Assembly: GCA_902619375.1 (NCBI GenBank)
Contig: CACNEB010000011.1
Location: 1 to 36,256 of the forward strand
Length of the DNA: 36,256 bases
Source of the DNA: an uncultured Alphaproteobacteria bacterium
Lineage (GTDB): Bacteria > Pseudomonadota > Alphaproteobacteria > HIMB59
Direction of reading: 5' to 3'
Shown here one piece after another: positions 16,275-25,954 of this stretch; positions within the stretch are counted from its first letter, which is position 1; every line of letters begins with the position of its first letter. Below the pieces are notes generated by a model. It saw only the letters and a program-made list of their open reading frames with translations, ran no database searches and was not told the DNA's origin. The position numbers and the translations under genes were made by a program.

Positions 16275-18071
16275 TTATTCAACGGTAACTGATTTAGCGA
16301 GATTCCTTGGTTGATCAATATCAGTACCTTCATTAAGAGCAAAATAATATGAAATGAGTTGAAGAGGAATAGTATAAATGAAAGGTGTGTCAATAAAGTT
16401 TTCTTTGGGTAGGCTTACATTATGTGTGTTTAATGATTTTCTGTGAATTTTAACACTAGATAAAATTATAACTTTACCATTTCTAGCAGCGATTTCCTCA
16501 GCATTAGAAATAGATTTCTCATATAGTTCATTGTTTGGCGATAAGCAAATTGTTAATGATTTTTTATCGATCAATGCGATTGGGCCATGTTTCATCTCTC
16601 CACCTGGAAAGCCTTCGCTATGCATGTAAGATATCTCTTTTAATTTCAAGGATCCCTCTAATGCTATTGGGTATACAATATTCCTGCCAATAAAATAACA
16701 AGTATCAGATTGGCTTAATTTTTTTGCAATTTTTTTCGCCTCTGGTGTAAAATCATTTATTAATTTTTTCAGCTTTATTGGTAATAACTTTAGAATTGCT
16801 AAATTCTTATTATAATCTTTTTTCGATATAGAATTTGTCATTTTACCAATTTCAATAGAAAGATTTGCTAAGCTCAATATTTGACAAGTGAAAGCTTTAG
16901 TTGAGGCTACACCAACTTCTTTATCAGCATAAGTAGGTATAGTTACATCAGCCTCCCTTACCATACTACTCTGTAAAGAATTAGTTATAACTATAGAGGA
17001 ATGTTTGTTTTTTTTGATATATTTTAAAGCCATCAAGGTATCCATGGTTTCACCAGATTGTGAAATAAAAATAAATAAAATTTTTTTGTCTTTATTTATT
17101 TTTTTATATCTAAGCTCGGAAGCTAATTCTGATGAAGTATCTATATTTGTATATTTATTAAAGTAGTACTCACCAACTAAACAGGCATGGTATGCAGTAC
17201 CACATCCAACAAATATTATTTTTTTGTTTAAAATTAAATTATTAAATTTGATTTTAAAATCATTAAAAAATTCTTGTACATAATTTTTTTGAGTATTTTT
17301 TATAACTTCAGGCTGCTCATGAATCTCTTTCAACATATAATGTTGATATTTTCCTTTATCATATGGGTTTTGTTTAATTTCATTATTTTCAAAGAGTATT
17401 CTAGCTTTATTTAAACTAGATATTTTAGACTGCTGAATTTTAATAATATCACCATCTTTAAGATGATAAATCTTATCACTATAATCAGATAAAATAGATG
17501 AATCTGAGCATATATAAGAGGAGTTTCTATTATGTGATAAGGCGATTGGACTGCCATTTTTTAATAAGTAAAAACAATTATTTTTTTTTATAAATATAAC
17601 AAAGGCATAGTTTCCTCTAATTACATTTTTAAATACTCTAATAGCTTCATCTGAATTTTTATATTTATTGACTAAATAGGTGAGAAAGTAAAAACTAATT
17701 TCAGTATCTGATTGAATATTTTTAGGAATTTCTACAAATCGATTTTGAATTTTTCTATAGTTTTCAATTATTCCATTACAAACTAAAGTAAGATCATCAT
17801 TTGCAAATGGATGAGCATTATTTTTGCTAACAACTCCATGTGTTGCCCATCTTGTATGTCCTATCACACCATAAAAATTTTTATCTGATACATTTTGAGC
17901 TTTATTTTTTAGTTCTGATATTTTGCCGACACTTTTTATGGTTTTTATTCGTTCTTTTGAAAACAAGGAAATGCCAGCAGAGTCATACCCTCTATATTCC
18001 AGCTTTTTTAAAATATCTATAGAGTTATTCTTTAAAGAAGATGAATTTAAGATACCAACTATACCGCACAT
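16275..18071 (-). CDS. glmS: Glutamine-fructose-6-phosphate aminotransferase (isomerizing)
   Basis: Makes glucosamine 6-phosphate from fructose 6-phosphate and glutamine, the entry to UDP-GlcNAc for peptidoglycan and lipid A. The 598 residues are typical. The N-terminal class II glutaminase starts MCGIVGI with the nucleophile Cys2 and includes YRGYDSAG and GHTRWATHG. Two SIS sugar-isomerase domains follow: GCGTAYHACLVG, SQSGETMDTL and STKAFTC in the first, and GRNIVYPIALEGSLKLKEIS and EGFPGGEMKHGPIAL in the second. The C-terminus is DQPRNLAKSVTVE. Its ATG shares a base with the glmU stop, so there is no space for a leader-borne ribozyme or riboswitch. Confidence 0.97.
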   Translation of the reverse strand: MCGIVGILNSSSLKNNSIDILKKLEYRGYDSAGISLFSKERIKTIKSVGKISELKNKAQNVSDKNFYGVIGHTRWATHGVVSKNNAHPFANDDLTLVCNGIIENYRKIQNRFVEIPKNIQSDTEISFYFLTYLVNKYKNSDEAIRVFKNVIRGNYAFVIFIKKNNCFYLLKNGSPIALSHNRNSSYICSDSSILSDYSDKIYHLKDGDIIKIQQSKISSLNKARILFENNEIKQNPYDKGKYQHYMLKEIHEQPEVIKNTQKNYVQEFFNDFKIKFNNLILNKKIIFVGCGTAYHACLVGEYYFNKYTNIDTSSELASELRYKKINKDKKILFIFISQSGETMDTLMALKYIKKNKHSSIVITNSLQSSMVREADVTIPTYADKEVGVASTKAFTCQILSLANLSIEIGKMTNSISKKDYNKNLAILKLLPIKLKKLINDFTPEAKKIAKKLSQSDTCYFIGRNIVYPIALEGSLKLKEISYMHSEGFPGGEMKHGPIALIDKKSLTICLSPNNELYEKSISNAEEIAARNGKVIILSSVKIHRKSLNTHNVSLPKENFIDTPFIYTIPLQLISYYFALNEGTDIDQPRNLAKSVTVE

Positions 18072-19354
18072 TATTTTTTATTATTAATTTTATTTTTCTG
18101 TTTTGATCTGGCTATTGAAAAATGATTATTTGGTATTGATTTAGTAATTACAGATCCTGCTGCTATGTATGCTTTATTGCCTATATTAACAGGTGCAATA
18201 ATAGAAGAATTTGAGCCAATAAAGGTATTATTACCTATTTTGCATTTCAGCTTATTTTTTCCATCATAATTACAAGTAATAGTTCCAGCCCCAATATTAC
18301 TATTTGTTCCTATAGACGAGTCACCGATATAACTTAAATGGTTTACTTTTACTCCTTTTGATAATTTTGATTTTTTAATCTCAACAAAATTACCAATTTT
18401 TACCTCATCTGCCATAATAACCTCAGGTCTTATTCTTGCATAAGGGCCGATGGAGCAGTTATTACCTATTGTGGAATTTTCAATATAAGAAAAGGACTTA
18501 ATAATAGAATTACTTTTGATGCTTACATTTTTTTTTATAACAACATGTGGCTCAATTACTACTCCCGGAGCTATACTAACATTGCTCTCTATATAAACCG
18601 TATCAGGATGAATAATTCTAACACCACTACCTATTAATTTTTTCTTTATAAAATCTTGAGATAGTGTTTCTAATTTATTAAGTTCATTTAAGGTGTTAGC
18701 ACCTGATATTACTGTGGCTTTATTTAAAAAAGTAGTCATTTTAAGTTTTTTATTTAAACAAACATTTACTAAATGAGTAATGTAAAATTCATTCTTATTT
18801 TTATTTTTTTTTATTAATTTTAAATTTAATGCAGCTTTTTTTGAAATTAAAAATATGCCAGTATTTATCTCATTAATTAATTTCTCTTCGCTTGAACATT
18901 CATTTTCTTCGATAATACTTATTAATAAATTATTTTTTTTAATTATTCTTCCATACCCTTTTGGATTTCTTACATTTTGTGTAAGAACTGATAAGTCATC
19001 ATCATTCTTTACACCTTTTGAAACAAAATCAGAGAGTATTTTATAATCGAAAATAGGTGTATCTGCTAAGGTTAATAAAAAATAATCAAATTTATTATTA
19101 TATTTATAAAATTGTTTAAAAGCTCCACCAGTACCGTCTATTGGATTTTGAATAAATACTTTTTCATGAATGAAATATTTTTTATTAGCTTTACTTGAAA
19201 TAATAAAAGTTTTTTTTATTTGTTTAATTTTATTTAGTGCATCTAAATTATACTGTATTAACTCTTTACCAGATATTTCATGAAGAAATTTTGGTTTAGA
19301 TGATTTAAATCTTTTGCTCTTTCCAGCAGAAAGAATAATGGCGCATATATTCAT
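18071..19354 (-). CDS. glmU: Bifunctional UDP-GlcNAc pyrophosphorylase / glucosamine-1-phosphate acetyltransferase
   Basis: Acetylates glucosamine 1-phosphate and then transfers UMP to give UDP-GlcNAc. The 427 residues (usual about 455) hold an N-terminal uridylyltransferase (ILSAGKSKRFKSSKPKFLHEI, residues 7-27, a variant of the usual GxGTRM loop; QNPIDGTGGAF; TLADTPIF) and a C-terminal left-handed beta-helix with hexapeptide repeats from about residue 245 (GVVIEPHVVIKKNV, IGPYARIRPEV, GNFVEIKKS, SYIGDSSIGTNSNIGAGTITCNYDG). The tail ARSKQ is the expected end. It overlaps glmS by one base, so two consecutive steps of one pathway are translationally coupled. Identification is firm despite the divergent nucleotide loop. 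Confidence 0.95.
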   Translation of the reverse strand: MNICAIILSAGKSKRFKSSKPKFLHEISGKELIQYNLDALNKIKQIKKTFIISSKANKKYFIHEKVFIQNPIDGTGGAFKQFYKYNNKFDYFLLTLADTPIFDYKILSDFVSKGVKNDDDLSVLTQNVRNPKGYGRIIKKNNLLISIIEENECSSEEKLINEINTGIFLISKKAALNLKLIKKNKNKNEFYITHLVNVCLNKKLKMTTFLNKATVISGANTLNELNKLETLSQDFIKKKLIGSGVRIIHPDTVYIESNVSIAPGVVIEPHVVIKKNVSIKSNSIIKSFSYIENSTIGNNCSIGPYARIRPEVIMADEVKIGNFVEIKKSKLSKGVKVNHLSYIGDSSIGTNSNIGAGTITCNYDGKNKLKCKIGNNTFIGSNSSIIAPVNIGNKAYIAAGSVITKSIPNNHFSIARSKQKNKINNKK

Positions 19355-19419
19355 AAAGTTGTAAAATAATATTAATTAATCTTAACTGAATACTAAAAAT
19401 ATATCTAATTATGTAAATT
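19355..19419. promoter_or_regulatory. Divergent intergenic region between glmU and the Sua5 gene
   Basis: This 65-bp, almost purely AT gap must hold promoters for both directions. Candidate elements are weak: TTTAGT and TAATAT 17 nt apart toward glmU, and TTAACT followed by AT-rich DNA toward the + strand gene. I see no Shine-Dalgarno for either gene and no clear operator. Confidence 0.35.
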
Positions 19420-20358
19420 ATGCCCAATATCGTTAAATCAAATTTATCAAAGCAACTTACACATTTCTTAAAGTCTAAACTATTAAAAAATGAATTAGTA
19501 GTCTTACCAACAGAAACTGTTTATGGGCTAGCTGGTTTAGGAACCAATATTAAAGCAGCAAAAAAAATTTTCTTATTAAAAAAAAGACCGTTGAAAAAAA
19601 AACTAATATTTCATTGTTCAAGTTTAAAAATGGTAGATAAATTTTTTAATTTAGATGATGAAAATTTAATTTTAGCTAAAGAATTTTGGCCTGGGCCTCT
19701 TACTCTTGTTTTACAAAGGAAGTCTCTCGAAATACCCAAATCTCTTACATTAAATAACGAGTGTGCAGTAAGAGTTCCAAATAATAAATTTACATTAAAT
19801 TTAATTAATAAAGTAGGTAAGCCCCTTGTAATGCCTTCAGCAAACAAATTTAAACAACTAAGCCCAATCAACAGTGAAATGGTTTTTCAGCAATTTATTG
19901 AGACAAATTTATTAATTGTAGATGATGGAAAATGTAAAGTTGGTATCGAGTCAACTTTAATTAAAATATCTGATAACAAATTGAATATAATAAGACCAGG
20001 GATGATATCATTAGAAAATGTGAAAAAAATATTACCCTATATGGTTATTAGTAAATATAACAAAAATTTAAGTTTTCCTGGAACTTCAAAAAAACATTAT
20101 TCTCCGAAGAAGAAAATATTTTTAAATGTCAAAAATGCTAAAAAAAAATCTGCATATATAAACTTTGGAGCAAATAAGAAAGGTCAATTCAAAAATTTAA
20201 GTAAGAGTAGAAATTTAATTGAAGCTGCCAAAAATCTTTATCATTTTATTTTCTTAGCAGATAACGACAACCAATATAAAAATATAAGTATCGCACCTAT
20301 TCCTTATAAGAAAATAGGAATCGCTATAAATGATAGATTACTAAGAGCATCTAAATGA
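19420..20358 (+). CDS. tsaC: Threonylcarbamoyl-AMP synthase (Sua5/YwlC/TsaC family)
   Basis: Makes threonylcarbamoyl-AMP from threonine, bicarbonate and ATP, the first step of t6A modification at position 37 of ANN-decoding tRNAs. At 312 residues it is the long Sua5 form: a YrdC domain (VVLPTETVYGLAG at 28-40, AAKKIFLLKKRPLKKKLIFH, FWPGPLTLVLQ, CAVRVPNN, GKPLVMPSANKF, KVGIESTLIKI, IRPGMIS) followed by a linker with the Sua5-type FPGTSKKHYSPKK and a short C-terminal domain. The KRP and SxN motifs of the active site are intact. The ATG at 20355 of the next gene overlaps its stop (ATGA). Confidence 0.93.
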   Translation: MPNIVKSNLSKQLTHFLKSKLLKNELVVLPTETVYGLAGLGTNIKAAKKIFLLKKRPLKKKLIFHCSSLKMVDKFFNLDDENLILAKEFWPGPLTLVLQRKSLEIPKSLTLNNECAVRVPNNKFTLNLINKVGKPLVMPSANKFKQLSPINSEMVFQQFIETNLLIVDDGKCKVGIESTLIKISDNKLNIIRPGMISLENVKKILPYMVISKYNKNLSFPGTSKKHYSPKKKIFLNVKNAKKKSAYINFGANKKGQFKNLSKSRNLIEAAKNLYHFIFLADNDNQYKNISIAPIPYKKIGIAINDRLLRASK

Positions 20359-21620
20359 AGTTTCCAATAAAAACTATAAGAAAAAGTACCCAAATAACTG
20401 CTTTCCCTAAAAATTCTTTGGAGGTATCTAAACTGGTTAAATTTTCTAACAAATATAAATTTCATATTTTACCTATTGGTGGAGAGACTAATAGAGTGGA
20501 TGGCACAAAACCTCAATTTGAAAAAACTATCCTAATAGATTTTAAAAAAATGAATCGTATTGAAGAAGTTGATACTGATAATTTTATAATAACAGCTCAA
20601 AGCGGAACATTGTTAAAAACTATTCAAAAAGCAGCAAATAATAAAAAGCTTTTATTTCCAGTTAATATTGCGCCAAGTGATAAATGTACAATTGGCGGTA
20701 ATATATCTACTAATGTTGGGGGTTTGCAAACCTTGAGATATGGTAACATAGAGGATCATATAAATGGCCTTGAAGTAGTGCTTAGTGATGGAACTATTTT
20801 AAATTTTTTAAATAAACTCAAAAAAGATAATTTTGGCCCAAAACTGTGGAAGTTATTTTGTGGTTCTGAGGGTGTTTTTGGAATAATTACAAGAGCGAGC
20901 TTAAAGTTAATCCCAAAAAAAAAATACAATTCTACATATTTAATACAAACAAATAGTTTAAATAAGTCAATTCGATTACTAAAATTTTTAAGAAACAAGT
21001 ACTTCGATAATTTAACAAGTTTTGAAATAATATTTCCAATACCTAGCTCTTATTTATTTAATGAAAGTACACATCACTTCAATTTAATCATAGAGATACA
21101 ATCTAATATTATTGGTAATTACAAAAAAGACTTAAAAAAATACTTTAATTTAAATGAATTTAAAATTGATAAAATAGAACATGATAAATCGAAATCATGG
21201 ATATGGAGCAAAAGAGAAGAGTTAGTATATAATCAGATAAAATATAATTTTACTGAAAAATTTGATATTTCTTTACCCATTGATAAGTGGTCTGTCTTTA
21301 TTAAGAAGGTAAATACATTTGTAAAGGATAATAAAATCTTTACTCCTTATTTTTTTGGGCATTTGGGAGATGGTAATTTGCATTGCAATTTTAAAGTACA
21401 TCCCTATTCAAAAAAGAATTGTGCTTACCTCTCAAAATTTATTTATGATTTGACTATTCAAAGCGAAGGTAGTGTGGCAGCAGAACACGGTCTTGGTTTG
21501 AAAAAAAATTATCTTTTAAAAAAATACAAACCTAGTGAAAATTACCTTTTTATTAAAAAATTAAAAAAACACTTAGATCCTAACTCTAGATTAGGCAAAA
21601 ATAAGTTATTTCAGGCTTAA
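20355..21620 (+). CDS. FAD-linked oxidase, GlcD/D-2-hydroxyacid dehydrogenase family
   Basis: Flavoprotein of the vanillyl-alcohol oxidase fold, probably oxidising a D-2-hydroxyacid such as D-2-hydroxyglutarate, D-lactate or glycolate. The 421 residues start with a PCMH FAD-binding domain: LPIGGETNRVDGT (residues about 38-50, the pyrophosphate loop), FPVNIAPSDKCTIGGNISTN (97-116), then VGGLQTLRYGN and GSEGVFGIITRASLKLIP. The C-terminal domain carries FFGHLGDGNLHCN (about 333-345) with the metal-binding histidines, and GSVAAEHGLGLKKN near the end. It is coupled to the upstream Sua5 gene by a 4-nt overlap, without an obvious functional link. Its 3' end overlaps the convergent oxidoreductase by 15 nt. 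The exact substrate cannot be told from sequence alone. Confidence 0.87.
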   Translation: MKFPIKTIRKSTQITAFPKNSLEVSKLVKFSNKYKFHILPIGGETNRVDGTKPQFEKTILIDFKKMNRIEEVDTDNFIITAQSGTLLKTIQKAANNKKLLFPVNIAPSDKCTIGGNISTNVGGLQTLRYGNIEDHINGLEVVLSDGTILNFLNKLKKDNFGPKLWKLFCGSEGVFGIITRASLKLIPKKKYNSTYLIQTNSLNKSIRLLKFLRNKYFDNLTSFEIIFPIPSSYLFNESTHHFNLIIEIQSNIIGNYKKDLKKYFNLNEFKIDKIEHDKSKSWIWSKREELVYNQIKYNFTEKFDISLPIDKWSVFIKKVNTFVKDNKIFTPYFFGHLGDGNLHCNFKVHPYSKKNCAYLSKFIYDLTIQSEGSVAAEHGLGLKKNYLLKKYKPSENYLFIKKLKKHLDPNSRLGKNKLFQA

Positions 21621-22895
21621 TTGATCTTTTAATTTAAAATAACTCATTGCTAAAACTAATAATGGCTTATCAATTACGCCAAAACCAGGAAAGTTTTTAT
21701 GTCTAAACTTTTCAAATAAGCTCAAATTATTGTTCTGATTTGTTATTGTTTCAGCAAGCATTTTTCCGACCATAGTTGTTATTGCTAAACCATGTCCTGA
21801 ATATCCTTGTGCAAAAAAAATATTATTATCAATACTACCGATATGAGGGAACCTGTTTACAGTTATGGCAACGTGCCCACTCCAAGTGCACCAAGCTTTG
21901 AACTTTTCTAAACCAGGAAGTATCTTTTTTATACTTTTTTTTAAAGATAATTCCAAATTTATCGGATCTATATTAGAGTAACTTACACCTCCACCAAAAA
22001 TTAAATTATTATTAGAATCCAGTCTAAAATAATTTAGTACAAATAACATATCTCCCACTGTGATAGGTTTTTGAAAATATTTACTCAATTCTGTATATGG
22101 AATTTCAGTAAATGCTGATACATAAGTTTTAACAGGCATTATTTTTTTTCTTAAACTTTTATTCAAATTATCAATATATGCATTACAGCAGATAATTAAT
22201 TTATCAGATTTAACAGTTAAATTTTTTTCAGTTGTTATTGTTACCTTTTTTTGAGACTCATATGATATCACTCCTGTATCTTCAAATATTTTACAATTTT
22301 GATTTTTTAATAATTCTCTTGCTAATCCTAGACAATAATTAAGTGGATGAATTTGACCACACTCTGAGTCATACATTGCAGATTTGTAATAAGGGCTATC
22401 AAAATACTGGTCCATTCTATTTTTTGGTAGATACGTCACTGATTCATAATCAAATTTTGTTTGAAGCCTGTCTACGTATTTTTTTAACTCCTCATCATGG
22501 GATTTACTTACTGCGGCTAAAACATAACCCTCGATTAAGTCACATTGTATATTTAAGTCTTTGATATTTTTTTTTACTTCTCTAACAGCGTCTAATGTGA
22601 ATTGCCATAATATCTTAATTTCCTCTTGAGTGTGTTTTTGGCTAGAGTAATTCTCTGAGGAAAAACCATGTAATAATTGCCCACCATTTCTTCCAGATGC
22701 ACCCCAACCAACTTTATTTTTCTCCAATATGACTATGTTTAAATCAGGATTTAATTTAGATAAATATAATGCTGATGAAATTCCTGATAAACCTGCACCA
22801 ATTATACAAACATCACATTGTAAGCTCTCATTTAATTTGTTAGTATTAAGGTTGAATGCTTTTGTTCTTACGTAATAATTATCTGAGTAATCCAT
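21606..22895 (-). CDS. puuB: FAD-dependent oxidoreductase, PuuB-like (gamma-glutamylputrescine oxidase type)
   Basis: DAO-family flavoenzyme likely oxidising the amine of gamma-glutamyl-putrescine or a related glutamylated amine. It has an N-terminal Rossmann motif (CDVCIIGAGLSGISSALYLS) and the family-typical VGWGASGRNGGQ, then a substrate domain with FGGGVSY, and ends with IFFAQGYSGHGLAITTMVGK. I chose the ATG at 22895 because MDYSDNYYVRTK aligns with the usual start of the family; an ATG at 22904 and a TTG at 22913 are in frame upstream. It faces away from the PuuA-like gene, with about 40 bp between starts, which suggests joint control. Assignment to putrescine catabolism rests on that neighbour and the adjacent polyamine operon; by sequence alone a sarcosine- or glycine-oxidase role is possible. 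Confidence 0.75.
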   Translation of the reverse strand: MDYSDNYYVRTKAFNLNTNKLNESLQCDVCIIGAGLSGISSALYLSKLNPDLNIVILEKNKVGWGASGRNGGQLLHGFSSENYSSQKHTQEEIKILWQFTLDAVREVKKNIKDLNIQCDLIEGYVLAAVSKSHDEELKKYVDRLQTKFDYESVTYLPKNRMDQYFDSPYYKSAMYDSECGQIHPLNYCLGLARELLKNQNCKIFEDTGVISYESQKKVTITTEKNLTVKSDKLIICCNAYIDNLNKSLRKKIMPVKTYVSAFTEIPYTELSKYFQKPITVGDMLFVLNYFRLDSNNNLIFGGGVSYSNIDPINLELSLKKSIKKILPGLEKFKAWCTWSGHVAITVNRFPHIGSIDNNIFFAQGYSGHGLAITTMVGKMLAETITNQNNNLSLFEKFRHKNFPGFGVIDKPLLVLAMSYFKLKDQLSLK

Positions 22896-22935
22896 CAGAT
22901 ACATAAATATCAAATTTTAAAGGTTAGTTATAGCT

Positions 22936-24288
22936 ATGAATGATTATGTCGATTGGTTAAAGAAAAATAAAATAACAGAGGTAGAGTGTATGATACCTGA
23001 TAATTCAGGTATACCAAGGGGAAAAATACTACCAACAAAAAAATTTTTAAGCTCTATTGAGTCAGGTGGATTAAGATTACCTTTAGCACTATTCAAATTA
23101 GCAGTATCTAGAGATGTTACTTATTCAATAGATGATCAGATTTTAAATCCTACAGATGGTGATTTTATATTAAAGCCTGATTTTAATACTCTGAGAACTG
23201 TTCCATGGTATGAAGAACCAACCGCGCAGGTTATTTGTGATGCTGTTGATAACAATGATAATGTTATAGAGGTCCACTCTAGAGGTATTTTAAAAAAAGT
23301 AATTGGTCTTTATGAAAAAATAGGCCTTGAACCAGTAGTTGCTCCAGAAATTGAATTCTATTTAGTTAAGAAAAACAATGATCCAGACAATCCTTTAGAG
23401 ACACCAAGTGGGCAATCTGGAAGAATTGAAAAAGGAAATCAGTCTTACGGTATTGATGCTGTTAATGAATTTGATCATATTTTTGAGGATCTATATGACT
23501 ACTGTGAGACTCAAGAATTAGACGTAGAGAATATTAACCATGAGGATGGACCAGCACAAATGGAAATTAACTTCAAGCATGGTAACCCCCTTGACTTGGC
23601 TGATCAGGTTTTTTTATTTAAAAGAACTCTTAGACAAACTGCATTGAAGCATAATTTGTATGCAACTTTTATGGCTAAACCGATGGAAGATACTCCAGGG
23701 AACTCGATGCATATACATCAATCAATTTTAAAAAAAGGTAAACCAATATTTGTAGACAAAAATCTTAAAACTACAAAACAGTTTGATAATTATTTGGGTG
23801 GATTACAAAAATATTCAAAAGCTTTTTTACCTCTTTTTGCACCTAACGTTAATTCCTTTAAAAGGCTCAGAGGTTATTGGGAGGAAGGTACGCCATTTAA
23901 CCTTAACTGGGGTTTTGAAAACCGTACCTGTGGTTTTAGAGTCCCAAATTTTAACTCTGCTAACCAGGCGAGAATTGAAAATAGACTGTGTGGATCAGAT
24001 GTAAATCCATACTTAGCTATGGCTGCAACATTATCTGCAGGATATTTAGGTTTGAAGAAAAAATTAAAAGCAACCCCAGAGACCAAAAAAGCTGCATATA
24101 ACGTGAATGTTTCTTTGACAGAAAGCATCTATCAATCAATAGATACTTTTTCTAGATCTAAGGAGGCAAAAGAGATATTTGGTGAAACATTTATAGAATT
24201 ATTTTGTTCAATTAAAGACCTAGAGGTAAATGCGTATAATAAAATAATTACCGCATGGGAAAGAGAATATTTACTTCTTAATGTTTGA
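22936..24288 (+). CDS. puuA: Glutamine synthetase family protein, PuuA-like (gamma-glutamylpolyamine synthetase type)
   Basis: Predicted ATP-dependent ligase joining glutamate to an amine, most likely putrescine. The 450-residue protein has the glutamine synthetase catalytic fold: WLKKNKITEVECMIPDNSGIPRGK (N-terminal beta-grasp, only 7-30), VAPEIEFYLVKK with metal ligands near residue 137, INHEDGPAQMEINFKHG, and NSMHIHQSI. GFENRTCGFRVPN and ARIENRLCGSDVNPYLAMAA follow. The short form and NHEDGPAQMEIN match PuuA/GlnT-like proteins and not GlnA. Alternatives are gamma-glutamylmethylamide synthetase or another glutamylated amine. The divergent PuuB-like gene and the nearby pot and agu genes favour polyamines. 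Its last 18 nt overlap potI on the other strand. Confidence 0.78.
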   Translation: MNDYVDWLKKNKITEVECMIPDNSGIPRGKILPTKKFLSSIESGGLRLPLALFKLAVSRDVTYSIDDQILNPTDGDFILKPDFNTLRTVPWYEEPTAQVICDAVDNNDNVIEVHSRGILKKVIGLYEKIGLEPVVAPEIEFYLVKKNNDPDNPLETPSGQSGRIEKGNQSYGIDAVNEFDHIFEDLYDYCETQELDVENINHEDGPAQMEINFKHGNPLDLADQVFLFKRTLRQTALKHNLYATFMAKPMEDTPGNSMHIHQSILKKGKPIFVDKNLKTTKQFDNYLGGLQKYSKAFLPLFAPNVNSFKRLRGYWEEGTPFNLNWGFENRTCGFRVPNFNSANQARIENRLCGSDVNPYLAMAATLSAGYLGLKKKLKATPETKKAAYNVNVSLTESIYQSIDTFSRSKEAKEIFGETFIELFCSIKDLEVNAYNKIITAWEREYLLLNV

Positions 24289-25068
24289 TCTATTAATTAA
24301 GTAAATACTAATTGCTGCTAATATAACAATTAGCATTATTATTGCGGAAAGAGCATTAACTTCTGGACTCAATCCCAATCTAACTTTAGAAAAAACCACT
24401 ATTGGCAAAGTGTTAGCTCCGGGACCGGAAGTAAAACTAGCAACTATAAGATCGTCCAAAGAGAGTGTAAATGCAAGTAACCATCCTGATAATATTGCAG
24501 GTAATATTACAGGAGCAGTTACTTTCCAAAAAATCATATTTGGAATTGTCCCAAGATCCTGAGCAGCCTCTTCTATATTTTTATCGTAACTACTCAACCT
24601 TGATTGGATAATGACTGCAACAAAAGCTACAGAGAAAGTTATATGCGATATTAGGACTGTTAGTTGTCCTTTTGAGGAAGGAAAGCCAATAATATGGTTA
24701 GATGATATAAAGAATAACAGCAAAGAAAGCCCTAAAATTATCTCAGGCATAACCAAAGGAGAAGAACTCAAGAAAATAAAGAAAGGCCTGGCTGGAATTT
24801 TTGATATTCTTGTTAATGAAAAACCAATCATTACACCCATGACTGTTGCAAATGTTGCTGAAAGAGAAGCAATTTTTAGACTAGTATAAAAAGCCTCTAA
24901 AATTTGTTCATTATGAAATAATTCCTTATACCATCTAAAAGAAAAACCCTTCCAGACCATAACTCTTTTATTATCATTAAATGAATAGGCTATAAGAGTT
25001 AAAATAGGAAAATATAGAAACGAAAATCCAATCGTAAGGGTAAATATTTTTAAAAATAATTTATTCAT
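24271..25068 (-). CDS. potI: Polyamine ABC transporter permease, PotI/PotC type
   Basis: Second inner-membrane permease of a spermidine/putrescine importer. The 265 residues carry six predicted membrane spans (first at about 10-30, FSFLYFPILTLIAYSF). The EAA loop that docks the ATPase is EEAAQDLGTIPNMIFWKVTAP near residues 167-187. Typical PotC features are YSFNDNKRVMVWKGFSFRWY after the first span and FTLSLDDLIVASFTSGPGANTLP. It is the last gene of the aguA-aguB-potF-potG-potH-potI run, overlaps potH by 8 nt, and runs 18 nt into the 3' end of the convergent PuuA-like gene. Confidence 0.93.
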   Translation of the reverse strand: MNKLFLKIFTLTIGFSFLYFPILTLIAYSFNDNKRVMVWKGFSFRWYKELFHNEQILEAFYTSLKIASLSATFATVMGVMIGFSLTRISKIPARPFFIFLSSSPLVMPEIILGLSLLLFFISSNHIIGFPSSKGQLTVLISHITFSVAFVAVIIQSRLSSYDKNIEEAAQDLGTIPNMIFWKVTAPVILPAILSGWLLAFTLSLDDLIVASFTSGPGANTLPIVVFSKVRLGLSPEVNALSAIIMLIVILAAISIYLINRSNIKK

Positions 25069-25954
25069 TCTTAAAATTATATTTTGCGTACATTAATTGA
25101 AAAATAATTATGGGAAATACAAGTATTACAATTCCAGACATCGCAAGCGCACTAGCAATAGGCCAATCTCTATTTACGAAAAATTCATCCCAAATTATCT
25201 TCCCAAAATAAAGCTTATCACTGCCGCCTAACATTTCTGGTATTATATATTCTCCAACAACTGGTATAAAAACTAACATGCTCCCCGCTACTATTCCTGG
25301 TAAAGATAGAGGTAAGATAACTTTTACAAACGTGTTTAAAGGCTTTGCACCTAAATCATTAGATGCGTCAATCAAATTTAAATCAAATTTAACCAAATAT
25401 CCATAAAGCGGTAAAATCATAAATGGAAGGTAAGTATAAACTACACCTAAAATTACAGCATAATGATTGTGTAACATAGATATTGGTTCAGAAATTAGCC
25501 CTATATGTATAAGAATTGAATTTATAATACCAGAGCCTTGTAGTAAGACTTTCCATGCATATACCCTTAGTAGAAAAGAACTCCAAAAAGGTATGATAAG
25601 CATAATCAATAGTATGTTTCTTGTACTTGTTTTAGATTTTGCAACGTAAAAAGCTATGGGATAACCAATCAATAAACATAATACTGTAGATGTAAAAGCT
25701 AGTGAAAGTGAATTGAGATAAGATCTGATATAGAAAGGGTCTGAAAAAATGAATAAATAATTTCCAAGAGTTGAATTAATCTCCAATCCATTTTCAGATA
25801 AAGAAAAAAGATCACGATAAGGTGGCATACCCCATTCAGACACAGATATAGATATTTTAAAAATTAAAGCTAATGGAACAAAAAAAAACAAAACGAGCCA
25901 TAAATAAGGAGTAAATACAAACCAGACGTTTTGTTTTTTTAAATTTTTAATCAT
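25061..25954 (-). CDS. potH: Polyamine ABC transporter permease, PotH/PotB type
   Basis: First inner-membrane permease of the importer. The 297 residues show about six membrane segments (the first YLWLVLFFFVPLALIFKISI, 18-37), a large periplasmic loop with SVSEWGMPPYRDLFS typical of PotB, and the EAA loop DASNDLGAKPLNTFVKVILP near residues 196-215 for contact with PotG. VVGEYIIPEMLGGSDKLYFG is also conserved in PotB/PotH. It overlaps potG by 8 nt and potI by 8 nt, so the three inner-membrane components are translated as a coupled set. Confidence 0.93.
   Translation of the reverse strand: MIKNLKKQNVWFVFTPYLWLVLFFFVPLALIFKISISVSEWGMPPYRDLFSLSENGLEINSTLGNYLFIFSDPFYIRSYLNSLSLAFTSTVLCLLIGYPIAFYVAKSKTSTRNILLIMLIIPFWSSFLLRVYAWKVLLQGSGIINSILIHIGLISEPISMLHNHYAVILGVVYTYLPFMILPLYGYLVKFDLNLIDASNDLGAKPLNTFVKVILPLSLPGIVAGSMLVFIPVVGEYIIPEMLGGSDKLYFGKIIWDEFFVNRDWPIASALAMSGIVILVFPIIIFQLMYAKYNFKNE

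Noticed and set aside
16255..18075. Possible glmS ribozyme or amino-sugar riboswitch.
   Set aside because: glmS starts one base inside the glmU stop, so there is no leader that could hold such an RNA.
24611..24889. A 92-codon + strand frame opposite potI.
   Set aside because: It is antisense to a well-supported permease, has no family features, and its composition is the mirror of membrane codons.
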